From positions 1 to 41,159 of the forward strand of contig PAPY01000016.1 of NCBI GenBank assembly GCA_002709565.1: DNA of 41,159 nucleotides. Direction: 5' to 3'. Each line of letters begins with the position of its first letter. Position 1 is the stretch's first letter. Of the stretch, positions 15,020 through 24,425 are shown piece after piece. The stretch is from Legionellales bacterium. Lineage in GTDB: Bacteria; Pseudomonadota; Gammaproteobacteria; UBA1113. The notes beneath the pieces were generated by a model. It had not been told where the DNA came from. It ran no database searches and worked only from the letters and a program-made list of their open reading frames with translations. A program made the translations under genes and the position numbers.

Positions 15020-15778
15020 ATGTTCCTAGGTGAAAAGGCGAGGAGGTATTTTATTGCGACGGTTAGCATGTTGAGAGTTGGTCGTTTTGAAGGTGAGTTA
15101 ACAACGTTTTTAACAAATATCGTGGAACGGGTAGGGATAAATTACAAAGACGCTAATGGCAATACACTGCTTCACCACCTTTGCGAAATTAATCATGAAC
15201 GAGCAGCGCACTGGCTATGCTTTACTTATCGTGACACTATTCAAATACGGCCCCAGAATAACGAAGGTCAAGTGCCTGCTGAATTAGTCACTCATGGCTC
15301 AAAAAGTGACTTTGCTATGTCCATGTTGGCAGGCTATACAGGAAACTCTTTTGACCACATAAATGAGATCCCAACAGCAGAGATAACAATGCAGAAAACA
15401 AATACTCAATATTGCCACTCTAGCATCACCGGCGATAATCAAGAACTGAGCCATTTAAACTCTCTAGCGCATTATGTATGTTGTCATTATTCTATCCAGC
15501 CAGATTTCTACAAAAAAACATCAGCAGCAATGCTAGCTGCTGGAGATAATGAGCTAGAGTTACAATTAGATGAAGCTGAAACTGTACTTAGGTATATTTG
15601 TGAAAGACATATTGACGAGACTGGTAAGCAGTACACAGCCCGAAAAAGAATACATTTGATAAAACATTTTCTTGAGAATGACTCTTATTGCTTGAAAGAT
15701 ATCCTTGTAAAAAATGGCATGGAACAAAAAAGACAATTACAAAAATATAATAGCATACCTGTCTTTAAAAAGAGATAA
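15020..15778 (+). CDS. Ankyrin-repeat-like protein, possible effector
   Basis: The product is 252 residues. Residues about 38-66 read VGINYKDANGNTLLHHLCEI and continue to AAHWLCF, a good ankyrin repeat (D-x-x-G-N-T-x-L-H); a second degenerate repeat (IRPQNNEGQVPAELV) follows. The remainder is not recognised. The C-terminus is lysine-rich (VFKKR). ATG 15020 has GTGGAG nine bases upstream. The last 14 bases overlap the 3' end of the convergent cytochrome c gene. Ankyrin proteins are common type IV effectors in Legionella and Coxiella; secretion here is speculation. Confidence 0.6.
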   Translation: MFLGEKARRYFIATVSMLRVGRFEGELTTFLTNIVERVGINYKDANGNTLLHHLCEINHERAAHWLCFTYRDTIQIRPQNNEGQVPAELVTHGSKSDFAMSMLAGYTGNSFDHINEIPTAEITMQKTNTQYCHSSITGDNQELSHLNSLAHYVCCHYSIQPDFYKKTSAAMLAAGDNELELQLDEAETVLRYICERHIDETGKQYTARKRIHLIKHFLENDSYCLKDILVKNGMEQKRQLQKYNSIPVFKKR

Positions 15779-16193
15779 TATAATCGATGGCCTCGCGCAA
15801 TTCGTCGTCATTACACTCAAAGCACCCTCCTCTTGCAGGCATCGCGCCATTACCATGACTGGCGAGCTCGACAAGTTTATTTGTCCCTAATTGCTGGTAG
15901 CCTTGCCATTGCCGCCGATTGCCAATGGTTGGCGCATTCACATCGATAGAGGCATGTTGCCCATGACATGCAGCACAGAACTGCATGAAGATTTTCTCGC
16001 CCGCATTCGGGTCATTTTTGATTTGTGCGACAAAAGACGTTGGACTATGGAACGTGCGCATGGTGGCTGTACTGCCGGGTGCTGGCAATTGATTGTTAGC
16101 TAGCTTGTGTTGCTGTATTGAGAACCATAATCCAGCTGCTGCGCTAAGGGCAAAAACAACTATCATTAGCAAGCGAGTGATGATTTTGTTCAT
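15765..16193 (-). CDS. Membrane-anchored small cytochrome c
   Basis: The product is 142 residues. An N-terminal membrane anchor (LLMIVVFALSAAAGLWF) is followed by a single heme-binding motif FCAACHGQH (CxxCH) and a distal Met in GNGAMPARGG. A second Cys pair in GGCFEC could form a disulfide, as in cytochrome c5. It probably carries electrons to the caa3 oxidase. It is the last gene of the cox operon and overlaps the stop of the neighbouring ankyrin-like gene on the other strand. Its start overlaps the end of the TlpA-like gene by four bases. Confidence 0.85.
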   Translation of the reverse strand: MNKIITRLLMIVVFALSAAAGLWFSIQQHKLANNQLPAPGSTATMRTFHSPTSFVAQIKNDPNAGEKIFMQFCAACHGQHASIDVNAPTIGNRRQWQGYQQLGTNKLVELASHGNGAMPARGGCFECNDDELREAIDYIISF

Positions 16194-16642
16194 AGCGTCG
16201 GATTCGTCGTTACAATCTGTGCTAAGTCTTTACTTCTAGTTGGACCAACGATAGTCTTGACGACGTTACCTTCCGGATTAATCACAAAAGTAGTTGGCAG
16301 CACGCTAACTTTGTCTAATTGCCAATCTGCCTGAGGATTTGCCGTCAATACCGGATAATTGATCCCCATCATAGCAATAGCTTTATTAAGCCGCTCGCCT
16401 GTAGCACCATCATAATCCACGCCCAGCATTTGTATATTACTATGATTCTTTGAAAATCTATTCAACTCAGGGATCTCTTCAATACAACTGTGGCACCAAG
16501 GAGCCCAGTAATTGATAACAACCCAATGCCCTTTTAGAGACGTCTGCGTAATGGTTTTGCCCGATGTATCTTGATAGCGGGTCTCAGAACCACAACCCGC
16601 TAACAAAATAACCGTGAACAACACAAGAATCAATACGCGCAT
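16190..16642 (-). CDS. TlpA/ResA-like thioredoxin lipoprotein
   Basis: The product is 150 residues with a lipoprotein signal (LFTVILLAGCGSE, lipobox LAGC). The thioredoxin fold has the active-site motif WAPWCHSCIEEIP (CxxC) and the cis-Pro region VLPTTFVINPEG. Such proteins reduce disulfides outside the cytoplasmic membrane. Placed between a SCO gene and a cytochrome c gene, it likely reduces apo-oxidase CuA cysteines, SCO, or apocytochrome. It sits four bases after SCO and overlaps the cytochrome gene. Confidence 0.88.
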   Translation of the reverse strand: MRVLILVLFTVILLAGCGSETRYQDTSGKTITQTSLKGHWVVINYWAPWCHSCIEEIPELNRFSKNHSNIQMLGVDYDGATGERLNKAIAMMGINYPVLTANPQADWQLDKVSVLPTTFVINPEGNVVKTIVGPTRSKDLAQIVTTNPTL

Positions 16643-16646
16643 AGGC

Positions 16647-17318
16647 TTAACTCAGATTATTGACAATGGTTAAATAATCCTTTGATAACTCAGGACCCGT
16701 ATGTGGGAAGGATAAATAGGCCCGCAAGCGTCCTTCAGGATCGATAACAAAGGTCTCAGCAGTATGGTTAATACTGTAGCTATTCGGGTCACCATTCTTA
16801 GCCGCCATCTTCACAGCAACAATATTCATTTGTTTCTTAATAGCATCTGTTGCGCCATCGTCACCCCTAAGACCAATAAAATGAGAATTAAAACTGTGGA
16901 CATAATCGCCCATACGCTGATAAGAATCACGCGCCGGATCGACAGACACCATAATCACTTGCGGCATTTTTTCTGCCGGTAATTGTTTATCCAACTGTTC
17001 ATACATTTGCTTCAAAGCAGCAAGACTGGTTGGGCACACATAGCCACAGTTAGTAAAACCAAAAAACACCAAATTCCAGCGCCCCTTAAATATTTCTTCA
17101 TTGACCGCTTGGCCATTGTTATCAGTTAGATTAAAGGTCGGCGACATACCCGGCTCTTTAAGTATAGTGCCGTCAATCTTCAATTCGCTCACATCTACAG
17201 GACCCGATTTATGCCCCATAATGCCAAAATACACACCGAATACAACGACAACTGCCGCCAGCAAAATGATGGCAAGTAAGGTGTTTTTGTTTTTGCGTTT
17301 AACGTCTGTAGAATTCAT
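16647..17318 (-). CDS. SCO1/SenC copper chaperone for cytochrome oxidase
   Basis: The product is 223 residues with one N-terminal membrane helix (LLAIILLAAVVVVFGVYFG). The SCO thioredoxin-like domain has the copper-binding Cys pair in FTNCGYVCPTSL (CxxxC) and the third ligand His in INHTAETFVIDPEG. It delivers copper to the CuA site of subunit II. It lies 12 bases downstream of the heme O synthase gene in the operon. Confidence 0.95.
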   Translation of the reverse strand: MNSTDVKRKNKNTLLAIILLAAVVVVFGVYFGIMGHKSGPVDVSELKIDGTILKEPGMSPTFNLTDNNGQAVNEEIFKGRWNLVFFGFTNCGYVCPTSLAALKQMYEQLDKQLPAEKMPQVIMVSVDPARDSYQRMGDYVHSFNSHFIGLRGDDGATDAIKKQMNIVAVKMAAKNGDPNSYSINHTAETFVIDPEGRLRAYLSFPHTGPELSKDYLTIVNNLS

Positions 17319-17330
17319 AATATTTCTCCT

Positions 17331-18230
17331 CTATATGTAATGATCAAGCAATAAAACAATAAATAGCAATCCCAAATATACAATGGAATATTTAAAGGTT
17401 AGGAACGCTGTTCTATCTGGGCCTGTGGTGCGAAATAGCTTAATTGCCCAATACAAGAATCGAGCGTTGAGTGCCATAACACCGATGAGATAAAGCAACC
17501 CAGACATGCCTGCGACATAAGGCAACAAGGTTACAGCAATCAGTAATACGGTATATAGCAAAATTTGCACTTTGGTATAACGAATACCGTGGGTCGCCGG
17601 CAGCATAGGCACATCAGCATTTTTATAATCATCATAACGATGGATAGCCAAAGCCCAAAAGTGCGGCGGCGTCCAGACAAAAATAATCAGAACCAACATC
17701 AACGCTTCAGGGCTCACCTGCCCTGTCACTGCTGTCCATCCCAATAATGGTGGTGCGGCACCCGCTAATCCGCCAATAACAATATTCTGGGGTGTAGCGT
17801 ACTTTAAATATAGGGTATAGACACCGGCATAGCCTATCATTGACGCGAAGGTTAAAATAGCGGTCAAGGTATTTACCATGCTCACCAGTAAAATCATCGA
17901 TGCAGCACATAATACACCCGCAAACAATAAGCATTGACGCGGGGCAATTTTGTCTTTGACCATGGGGCGGTTTTTGGTGCGCGCCATTAATTTATCGATA
18001 TGTTTATCTGCCACATGATTCACTGCAGCAGCGCCACAGGCTGCCAAAGCAATACCAATGTTACCAATAATTAATGGCACTAATGGCACCGCCCCTTGCG
18101 TTGCTAAACACATGCCAACAATAGATGTTAACACCATCAGCATGACAACGCGTGGCTTACATAGCTCGAGGTAATCACGCCAGGTTGCTTTTACGCTGTT
18201 GTTATAGTGAGATTCTGTCAATGTTGTCAT
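17331..18230 (-). CDS. ctaB: Heme O synthase (protoheme farnesyltransferase)
   Basis: The product is 299 residues, normal for CtaB/CyoE of the UbiA prenyltransferase family, with about eight or nine membrane helices. The conserved Asp-rich motifs are present: [20 protein letters not shown] (N-x-x-x-D-x-x-x-D) and [20 protein letters not shown]. It attaches the farnesyl group to protoheme to make heme O, the precursor of heme A. The start overlaps the stop of the heme A synthase gene by four bases. Confidence 0.96.
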   Translation of the reverse strand: MTTLTESHYNNSVKATWRDYLELCKPRVVMLMVLTSIVGMCLATQGAVPLVPLIIGNIGIALAACGAAAVNHVADKHIDKLMARTKNRPMVKDKIAPRQCLLFAGVLCAASMILLVSMVNTLTAILTFASMIGYAGVYTLYLKYATPQNIVIGGLAGAAPPLLGWTAVTGQVSPEALMLVLIIFVWTPPHFWALAIHRYDDYKNADVPMLPATHGIRYTKVQILLYTVLLIAVTLLPYVAGMSGLLYLIGVMALNARFLYWAIKLFRTTGPDRTAFLTFKYSIVYLGLLFIVLLLDHYI

Positions 18231-19219
18231 CGGTATAACCTGTAGTTGAATGTAATCAGTGAAAGTAAAATGCCTGCGGCGACCAAGGTGTGGGCCAGCG
18301 CGATAGATAACGGCAATTGAAATACTACCCCGGCCATGCCTAAGGATAATTGCAATAATACTAAAACCATAATGAGGTTTAGACTACTAAGTACGGCACC
18401 ATCACGCCTTAACTGTTGTTGCGCTATCAAACCAAAGCCTAATAGATAGATTGATACAACCATAGCACCAATACGATGGGCCATCTGAATGGATTGTCGC
18501 ACAGTGTCTGCTAACACCCCACCTTGATAATTAACCCCCGCAGGAAGTAATAAATGAAATGCATCCCGCCAAGCAAATATAGATGGGCTGCTATTATGGC
18601 AAAAAGGAAAATCTGGACAACTAAGAGAAGCATAGTTGGTGCTAGTCCAAGCGCCAAGAAATAATTGCAGAAGAACGAGTGCTAAACCAACCCCTGCCCC
18701 CCAACGTAACCCTCTATTGTTTGGTAATGCCGTAAAAGGAAGCTTACGATTACTGAGATAGAGCAGCCACAGTAAACTCAAAATTCCTAGCCCACCCAAT
18801 AAATGTTGCGTAACAATGATCGGCAGTAACTTCAAGGTAACTGTCCAGCGTCCTAAGGCAATTTGATAAAGCAATAATAATGCTAATGCACCTAGCAAGA
18901 GAATATTACTGCGCTTGGGTTGCTCAACACTGAGTAAGCCACCAACAAAAAAAATCCCTATTAATAACAACGTTAAACTACCGGCAAAATAACGATGTAG
19001 CATTTCCGCCCAGGCTTTCGCTGCACTGAAAGAGCTATTGTTATATAAATAATGGGCTGCCTCCCCTTGAGGTACCGTCACTTGGCCATAGCAACCGGGC
19101 CAATCAGGACAGCCCAGACCCGCGTCATTAAGTCGCGTATAAGCACCCAAGGCTATTACCCCGACAGCAAGTACACAGGCCACTAAGGCCAATAGGGCAA
19201 GAGATTGCTGCTTAACCAA
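18227..19219 (-). CDS. ctaA: Heme A synthase (COX15/CtaA)
   Basis: The product is 330 residues with eight predicted membrane helices. It carries the family pattern [21 protein letters not shown] split by the first loop, with conserved His residues in [23 protein letters not shown] and ALAHTLVA that bind heme. A second Cys pair ([11 protein letters not shown]) lies in the opposite loop. It oxidises heme O to heme A. The gene overlaps its neighbours by four and eight bases, showing a coupled operon. Confidence 0.95.
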   Translation of the reverse strand: MVKQQSLALLALVACVLAVGVIALGAYTRLNDAGLGCPDWPGCYGQVTVPQGEAAHYLYNNSSFSAAKAWAEMLHRYFAGSLTLLLIGIFFVGGLLSVEQPKRSNILLLGALALLLLYQIALGRWTVTLKLLPIIVTQHLLGGLGILSLLWLLYLSNRKLPFTALPNNRGLRWGAGVGLALVLLQLFLGAWTSTNYASLSCPDFPFCHNSSPSIFAWRDAFHLLLPAGVNYQGGVLADTVRQSIQMAHRIGAMVVSIYLLGFGLIAQQQLRRDGAVLSSLNLIMVLVLLQLSLGMAGVVFQLPLSIALAHTLVAAGILLSLITFNYRLYR

Positions 19220-19769
19220 TTTGTGATGCCCTCAGTAAAATTTTAAGATCCTTCAAGACATTCATTGGATCAGTGTCTTGTGCATAGAGCATAAATAAAT
19301 ACCCCTGAGGATCAACTAAATAGACTTGGTTTGTTTGCGCCCCGCTCGGCAACACTTGTTGTAAACCAGCACGTTCGGTTTCTGTTAAGACCAACTGGTG
19401 AAAGTCTCTAGCCTGGGTAATTTTGCAACTATTGTTCGCGCTAACATAATGTAAATCAAGCCGGTCACGGTCTTTACCTAAGGCAATACGCATTTGGGAA
19501 AATTGTTCAAGATGTTGCTGGCATGTTGCATCACAGCAAGCGTTATCACTGAAAAGCAAATGCCATTTGTGACTAAGGCTTTGTTGCTTTACCAGGGTTT
19601 GCAGATCCACCGGCGGCTCAATCAAGGTGCCATAATTCGTGGTGCCAAAATGAAATTTGTCATAATTGTAATAAATTAACCAAGCAGCAATAACCGGCAC
19701 GGCAAATAACAACCACAGTCCAACCATAATTAGGCGGCGATGTTTCGATGTATGGGTTCTAGTTTCCAT
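19212..19769 (-). CDS. Membrane-anchored thioredoxin-fold-like protein in the cox operon, unknown role
   Basis: The product is 185 residues with an N-terminal membrane helix (LIMVGLWLLFAVPVIAAWLI). The soluble domain has LLFSDNACCDATCQQHLEQ, a Cys-rich motif at the position where SCO proteins have their copper Cys pair, and ends NQVYLVDPQGYLFMLY like a thioredoxin strand. This gene is common between surf1 and ctaA in gammaproteobacteria. It is probably an oxidase assembly factor; no biochemical role is known to me. Confidence 0.75.
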   Translation of the reverse strand: METRTHTSKHRRLIMVGLWLLFAVPVIAAWLIYYNYDKFHFGTTNYGTLIEPPVDLQTLVKQQSLSHKWHLLFSDNACCDATCQQHLEQFSQMRIALGKDRDRLDLHYVSANNSCKITQARDFHQLVLTETERAGLQQVLPSGAQTNQVYLVDPQGYLFMLYAQDTDPMNVLKDLKILLRASQIG

Positions 19770-20502
19770 CAGATTTCACTCTCGTAATACTCAAACAACA
19801 ATAGGCAATCAATAAGGCTACTGCCATACCAAACCACTGTACGCTGTAGCCTAAGTGCTGCGCAGGTGACAATGTGACAATTTCCCAGTCTCGTTTAAAA
19901 GGGCTCTTCGCTTGTGGCTGCAGACGTAACACAAATGGCAGGTAATCCAGAGTTGTTTGTTCATGTAATTGCTGTAGATCTATCTTTTGTATAACCAAAG
20001 GCCGTTTATTCGGCTCAGGTATGGTATCCCCTAGCATAAAGACATGCTTCGGTGGCGTTTTAACATAACCCTGCAGGGTTTGAGGGGTCGTCTTGGGTTT
20101 GAGTAATTCAGGTTGACTCTCTATCTGCGCCTTTGCAAGCCAGCCACGATTGATTAAGACAACACGGTTGCTATCTAGAGGCTTGAATGGCATCAATACC
20201 TCATAACCTGCAACACCATCGCGGGTACGGTTATCCAGTAGCAATGTCTCCCCGACATAATGCCCCCGCACGGAGACGGTTTGGAACGCTTGAGGCTCAC
20301 TGTTGAAACTCAAACTAACAGGCGGTTTAGAGAGACGTTGATGATAATTAGTTAATAGATCCTGCTTCCAATGGTAGCGTTGGTATTGCCAACCCCCTAA
20401 AATGATAAACAGCAGTAAAAATAATGCACAGAAAACCGTCGGCAGTAGCCGAATATCAAAGTTATAAGATTTATTTCTGTACATAAATGAAGCGATTTCC
20501 AC
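19759..20502 (-). CDS. SURF1-family oxidase assembly protein
   Basis: The product is 247 residues with the SURF1 layout: a membrane helix at each end (LLPTVFCALFLLLFIILGGW and WFGMAVALLIAYCCL) and a periplasmic domain. Family motifs include GGWQYQRYHWK, VSVRGHY, LLDNRTRDGVAGYEVLMPF and VLINRGWL. SURF1 binds heme a and hands it to subunit I. The start is GTG 20502, supported by AAGGAGG five bases upstream. It lies 24 bases after ctaG, leaving no room for a subunit III gene that usually sits here. Confidence 0.93.
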   Translation of the reverse strand: MEIASFMYRNKSYNFDIRLLPTVFCALFLLLFIILGGWQYQRYHWKQDLLTNYHQRLSKPPVSLSFNSEPQAFQTVSVRGHYVGETLLLDNRTRDGVAGYEVLMPFKPLDSNRVVLINRGWLAKAQIESQPELLKPKTTPQTLQGYVKTPPKHVFMLGDTIPEPNKRPLVIQKIDLQQLHEQTTLDYLPFVLRLQPQAKSPFKRDWEIVTLSPAQHLGYSVQWFGMAVALLIAYCCLSITRVKSDGN

Positions 20503-20526
20503 CTCTGCCTCCTTATTGGTGGCCGA

Positions 20527-21099
20527 TTATAGCTCTATTCTGCCCTTGGTGAAATGCTCTTCAGACTTTTCAAAGCCAGTCGCGTCGAACAAAGTGTAGG
20601 ATAAGGTAATTTCTTCGATATCTTTGGGCACCTTGGGATCCACATAAAAATACACGGGCATATCTGCTTTCTCCCCTTTGAAGAAATACTGCTGGGTGAA
20701 ACAAAAGCATTCGGTCTTTTTTAGGAACCGAGCTGCATCATCCGGAGTGATGCTCGGTATAGCCTGCACCGTCAATGGGTGCCCTGTGGTATTTTGGGCA
20801 TAGTAATAAATGAGCTTGGTTTCTCCCGGGTGAACTTCAACATGCTTATTCAACGGGCGAAAATCAAACGTCATATTCCCATGCACGGTGGAAGCAAAGT
20901 CGACTTTAATGGTCCGGGAATAATCTATCGCCATATCTTTGGGCGCAACAGCAGCAGTATTACCGCCACCATTGATGCCGGTTTGTTTGCATACCAGGGT
21001 GTACAATGGCACTAACATATAGGCAAAGCCAAACATCAATACCACGCCAACAGTTAACTTGATGACGAGGCGTTTATTGCTAGCCTTCGTTTCACTCAT
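20527..21099 (-). CDS. ctaG: Cytochrome c oxidase assembly protein CtaG (Cox11)
   Basis: The product is 190 residues with one N-terminal membrane helix (LTVGVVLMFGFAYMLVPLYT) and the Cox11 immunoglobulin-like domain. Copper-binding Cys residues are in KTECFCFTQQ (CxC), and a further Cys sits in YTLVCKQTG. It delivers copper to the CuB site of subunit I. The start codon shares a base with the stop of ctaD. Confidence 0.95.
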   Translation of the reverse strand: MSETKASNKRLVIKLTVGVVLMFGFAYMLVPLYTLVCKQTGINGGGNTAAVAPKDMAIDYSRTIKVDFASTVHGNMTFDFRPLNKHVEVHPGETKLIYYYAQNTTGHPLTVQAIPSITPDDAARFLKKTECFCFTQQYFFKGEKADMPVYFYVDPKVPKDIEEITLSYTLFDATGFEKSEEHFTKGRIEL

Positions 21100-22703
21100 C
21101 AGTGCGCCTCAGCGGGCACCACCTTCGGTGGTGTATCAAATGTATGATAAGGTGCAGGTGATGGCACAGACCATTCAAGGCCATGGGCACCGTCCCAGGG
21201 TTTAGCCGGTGCTTGCTCACCCCGGCGCAGGATGCAGGCTCTAAATAAGATATACAAAAAGATTAATTGCGAAAAACCAAAGATAAAGGCGCCAATACTG
21301 GCAATTTGATTAAAGTCCGTAAATTGCAGCGCATAATCAGGGATCCGTCGTGGCATTCCGGCAAGTCCCAGGAAATGCATGGGGAAAAACGTTAAATTCA
21401 TGCTGATAGCCGTTAACCAAAAGTGCAATTGTCCGAGTGTCTCGTTGTACATGCGTCCGGTCCACTTTGGCAGCCAATAATAAATCCCAGCAAAGAGTGT
21501 AAATAATGATCCCGACACTAACACATAGTGAAAATGTGCCACCACAAAATAACTGTCCCGATACTGATAATCGCTAGGCGCAATCGATAACATCAAGCCA
21601 CTAAAACCACCGATGGTGAACAAAATCAAAAACCCTAGTGCAAACAGCATTGGCGTCTCAAAAGTAATAGAGCCTTTGTACAAAGTCGCAATCCAGTTAA
21701 AGACTTTAATGCCTGTTGGCACCGCTACTAACATGGTCGTATACATAAAGAATAACTGCGCCCCTAATGGCGCACCGGTTACAAACATATGGTGCATCCA
21801 CACCGCAAAGGCCAAAATAGCAATCACGACAGTTGCATAGACCATGGCATGATAACCAAATAATCGTTTACGGGAAAAAGTCTGGATTACCGCTGAAATA
21901 ATACCAAAGCCCGGCAAAATCAAAATATACACTTCCGGATGACCGAAGAACCAAAAAATATGCTGGAATAACACCGGATCGCCGCCACCTGCTGCATTAA
22001 AAAAACTGGTATGAAAATGCCTGTCCATCAACATCATGGTCACACAACCCGCTAGCACCGGCATGACGGCTAACAGCAAAAACCCGGTCACTAACCAGCC
22101 CCAGATAAAGATAGGCATTTCAAACCATTTCATTCCCGGTGCGCGCATATTAAAGATAGTCACCACAATGTTCAGCGAAGCCAGGATAGAAGAGATCCCC
22201 ATCAAATGGATAGACAAAATAAAATAATCCGTACTCTTTGGCCCATAGGTAGTAGAGAGTGGTGCGTAGAATGTCCAGCCAAAATCCGGTGCGGGGCCAG
22301 TCATGAACAGTGTGCTGATCAATAAGGTAAACGCAAAAGGTAAGATCCAAAAACTCCAGTTATTCAACCGCGGAAATGCCATATCCGGCGCGCCAATCAT
22401 TAATGGCACCATCCAGTTTGCTAATCCGGCCAAGGCTGGCATGATCACACCGAACACCATAATAAGGCCATGAAGCGTGGTCATTTGATTAAAAAATTCT
22501 GGATCTACTAATACTTTGCCAGGCTCAAACAATTCGGTTCGAATCACCAAGGCCATGGTGCCTGCCACGAAAAACATAATCAGACTCAGCACTAAATACA
22601 AGGTGCCAATGTCTTTGTGATTAGTTGTGGTTATCCAGCGCAAAAGACCTTTTGGCGGATTATTATGCCCTACCCCATGGGTGCTCACTGCCACTTCTGA
22701 CAT
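21099..22703 (-). CDS. ctaD: Cytochrome c oxidase subunit I (aa3 type)
   Basis: The product is 534 residues with twelve helices. Visible ligands: TTLHGLIMVFG (low-spin heme a His), FWFFGHPEVYI (CuB His and the His-Tyr crosslink, with the proton-channel Glu of the A1 type), WMHHMFVTG (two CuB His), and VVAHFHYVL (heme a3 and heme a His). D-channel residues lie in NWMVPLMIGAPDMAFPRLNN. It reduces oxygen to water and pumps protons. It follows ctaC by 14 bases. Confidence 0.97.
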   Translation of the reverse strand: MSEVAVSTHGVGHNNPPKGLLRWITTTNHKDIGTLYLVLSLIMFFVAGTMALVIRTELFEPGKVLVDPEFFNQMTTLHGLIMVFGVIMPALAGLANWMVPLMIGAPDMAFPRLNNWSFWILPFAFTLLISTLFMTGPAPDFGWTFYAPLSTTYGPKSTDYFILSIHLMGISSILASLNIVVTIFNMRAPGMKWFEMPIFIWGWLVTGFLLLAVMPVLAGCVTMMLMDRHFHTSFFNAAGGGDPVLFQHIFWFFGHPEVYILILPGFGIISAVIQTFSRKRLFGYHAMVYATVVIAILAFAVWMHHMFVTGAPLGAQLFFMYTTMLVAVPTGIKVFNWIATLYKGSITFETPMLFALGFLILFTIGGFSGLMLSIAPSDYQYRDSYFVVAHFHYVLVSGSLFTLFAGIYYWLPKWTGRMYNETLGQLHFWLTAISMNLTFFPMHFLGLAGMPRRIPDYALQFTDFNQIASIGAFIFGFSQLIFLYILFRACILRRGEQAPAKPWDGAHGLEWSVPSPAPYHTFDTPPKVVPAEAH

Positions 22704-22717
22704 ATGGTTCTCCTTTG

Positions 22718-23893
22718 CTATTCTTTGCGTGCGTTAGCAATCTCACTCGGTTGTACTTCAATGGCATGGCCCGCTTTTTGATTAACTTCGCCATTACCCC
22801 AGGCATCGCGCACATAGGTAATAATACTGGCGAGAGTTTCATCATCTAGCTGTTCACCAAAAGCTTGCATGGCTGTGCCGGATACCCCGTGCAATAAGAT
22901 ATCGATATTTTTGCCCACTGGTCCCGTTGCTACCGGACTGCCTTTGAGCGCTGGGAACGTGGGTGGTAAGCCTTGGCCATTGGCTTGATGACACATACCA
23001 CAGGTGGCTTGGTATTTTGGTTTGCCGATAGCTAATAATGCTGCCTTGGTCATTTTCTCCGGCGGCTTGTCAGCGGCTTCTTGTTTGGCTTTTGCTTTGG
23101 CAGCGGCTTTTTGTTGTTTGACGGTTTGATGGGCTGCAACCCATTGGTTGAACTCCGCTTGCGGCACAGCTTTAACAACCACCGGCATAAAGCCATGATA
23201 AACCCCGCATAGCTCACCGCATTGACCACGATAGGTGCCAGGCTCATCGATGTAGACCCAATTCTCATTAATATAGCCGGGTATACCATCTTGCTTCACG
23301 CCTAGCTCAGGCACCCACCAATCATGAATCACATCATTAGAGGTCACCAGTAATTTAATTTTTTGCTTCGTCGGCACCACCATTTCATTGTCTACTTCTA
23401 GCAAGTAATGCTCGCCTTTGGCTGCTGCACCCTCGATTTGATCTTTTGGTGTGGTTAAATTACTGAAGAAACTGATACCTTCGTCTAAATATTCGTACTT
23501 CCATTTCCACTGATAGCCGGTGATCTTAATCTGAAGACTGGAGGCTTGGGTATTATGGATTTGTTTCAGCAGTAATGTCGCAGGAATGGCAAGTGCAATC
23601 AGAATAAGCACAGGAATAACAGTCCACGCAATTTCAACCCATAAATGTTCATGAAAATTAGCAGCAGTAGGACTCTTCGAACGACGATAGCGAATGATGG
23701 AATAAAACAATGCCCCAAACACCACCACGCCAATGGCGCAACAAACATAGAATGTGATCATGTGGATATCATAGATCTGGTGACTTATAGGCGTGACGCC
23801 CTTGGGCATGTTCCAGATGGATGCAGCAACTGCCGGTAGTGGTAATAACAATGTTACCAATACTGCGATTGCATTTCGCCACCAAGACTGCAT
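22718..23893 (-). CDS. ctaC: Cytochrome c oxidase subunit II with fused cytochrome c domain (caa3 type)
   Basis: The product is 391 residues from ATG 23893, which has AAGG upstream and starts a signal peptide (AIAVLVTLLLPLPAVAAS). Two membrane helices follow. The CuA site is complete: VIHDWWVP and QCGELCGVYHGFMPV. An Ala/Lys-rich linker (about 270-300) leads to a cytochrome c domain with CGMCHQANGQG and an axial Met in GVSGTAMQAFG. The fused cytochrome makes the enzyme a caa3 oxidase. An earlier in-frame ATG at 23962 would add a hydrophobic segment and looks less likely. It is the first gene of the minus-strand oxidase operon. Confidence 0.95.
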   Translation of the reverse strand: MQSWWRNAIAVLVTLLLPLPAVAASIWNMPKGVTPISHQIYDIHMITFYVCCAIGVVVFGALFYSIIRYRRSKSPTAANFHEHLWVEIAWTVIPVLILIALAIPATLLLKQIHNTQASSLQIKITGYQWKWKYEYLDEGISFFSNLTTPKDQIEGAAAKGEHYLLEVDNEMVVPTKQKIKLLVTSNDVIHDWWVPELGVKQDGIPGYINENWVYIDEPGTYRGQCGELCGVYHGFMPVVVKAVPQAEFNQWVAAHQTVKQQKAAAKAKAKQEAADKPPEKMTKAALLAIGKPKYQATCGMCHQANGQGLPPTFPALKGSPVATGPVGKNIDILLHGVSGTAMQAFGEQLDDETLASIITYVRDAWGNGEVNQKAGHAIEVQPSEIANARKE

Positions 23894-24026
23894 GAATGTT
23901 AACCTTAAAATAAACGCTAGTTGGGTGAGGATTAAAGCATAAATCATTGATAAATGACACACCTCAATTGGTGTTCGTGCTAAACCTGCGTTAGTATGCG
24001 TAACTCATCATGGACAGGACAAGGCA

Positions 24027-24416
24027 ATGATTTCACTGATTAAATTTCTTCATATGCTCTGCATCTTCGGCATCATCGGCATAGTCTCAGGCCGACTATT
24101 TCTTGCTCAACGGCGTTTTGCTGAATTAGATCACATTGCCGGTCGTTTAGACTGGACATTAATTGCTCTGCTGGTTTTTGGTGGCATTACCGGTAGTCTG
24201 ATGGTATTGCCAAAAGGCTATCAATTTACCACGCCTTGGATCATGGCAGCGTTTATTTTTGTCGGGCTGGCCATAATATTAGCTGCCTTTGCTCTCAAAA
24301 CGAATAAAAAACCATCAAAGTGGCTCAGTAACATTGCTTATGGCATGCTTTTAGTCATTATTGTGTCAATTATTCACGATGCAGTGACAAGGCAAACCTT
24401 TTTGCCTTTACATTAA
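24027..24416 (+). CDS. Small membrane protein, DUF2269-like
   Basis: The product is 129 residues with four membrane helices. It begins ISLIKFLHMLCIFGIIGI (helix with a conserved His, possibly a heme ligand) and has another His near the end in IIHDAVTRQ. The pattern resembles the DUF2269 family of predicted integral membrane proteins, but I am unsure. It diverges from the oxidase operon across 133 bases. A similar 127-residue protein follows directly. Confidence 0.55.
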   Translation: MISLIKFLHMLCIFGIIGIVSGRLFLAQRRFAELDHIAGRLDWTLIALLVFGGITGSLMVLPKGYQFTTPWIMAAFIFVGLAIILAAFALKTNKKPSKWLSNIAYGMLLVIIVSIIHDAVTRQTFLPLH

Positions 24417-24425
24417 GGTGAGTGA

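Noticed and set aside
23894-24026. Divergent promoters between ctaC and the small membrane protein gene
   Set aside because: AT-rich hexamers are present but none has a convincing -35/-10 pair at proper spacing.
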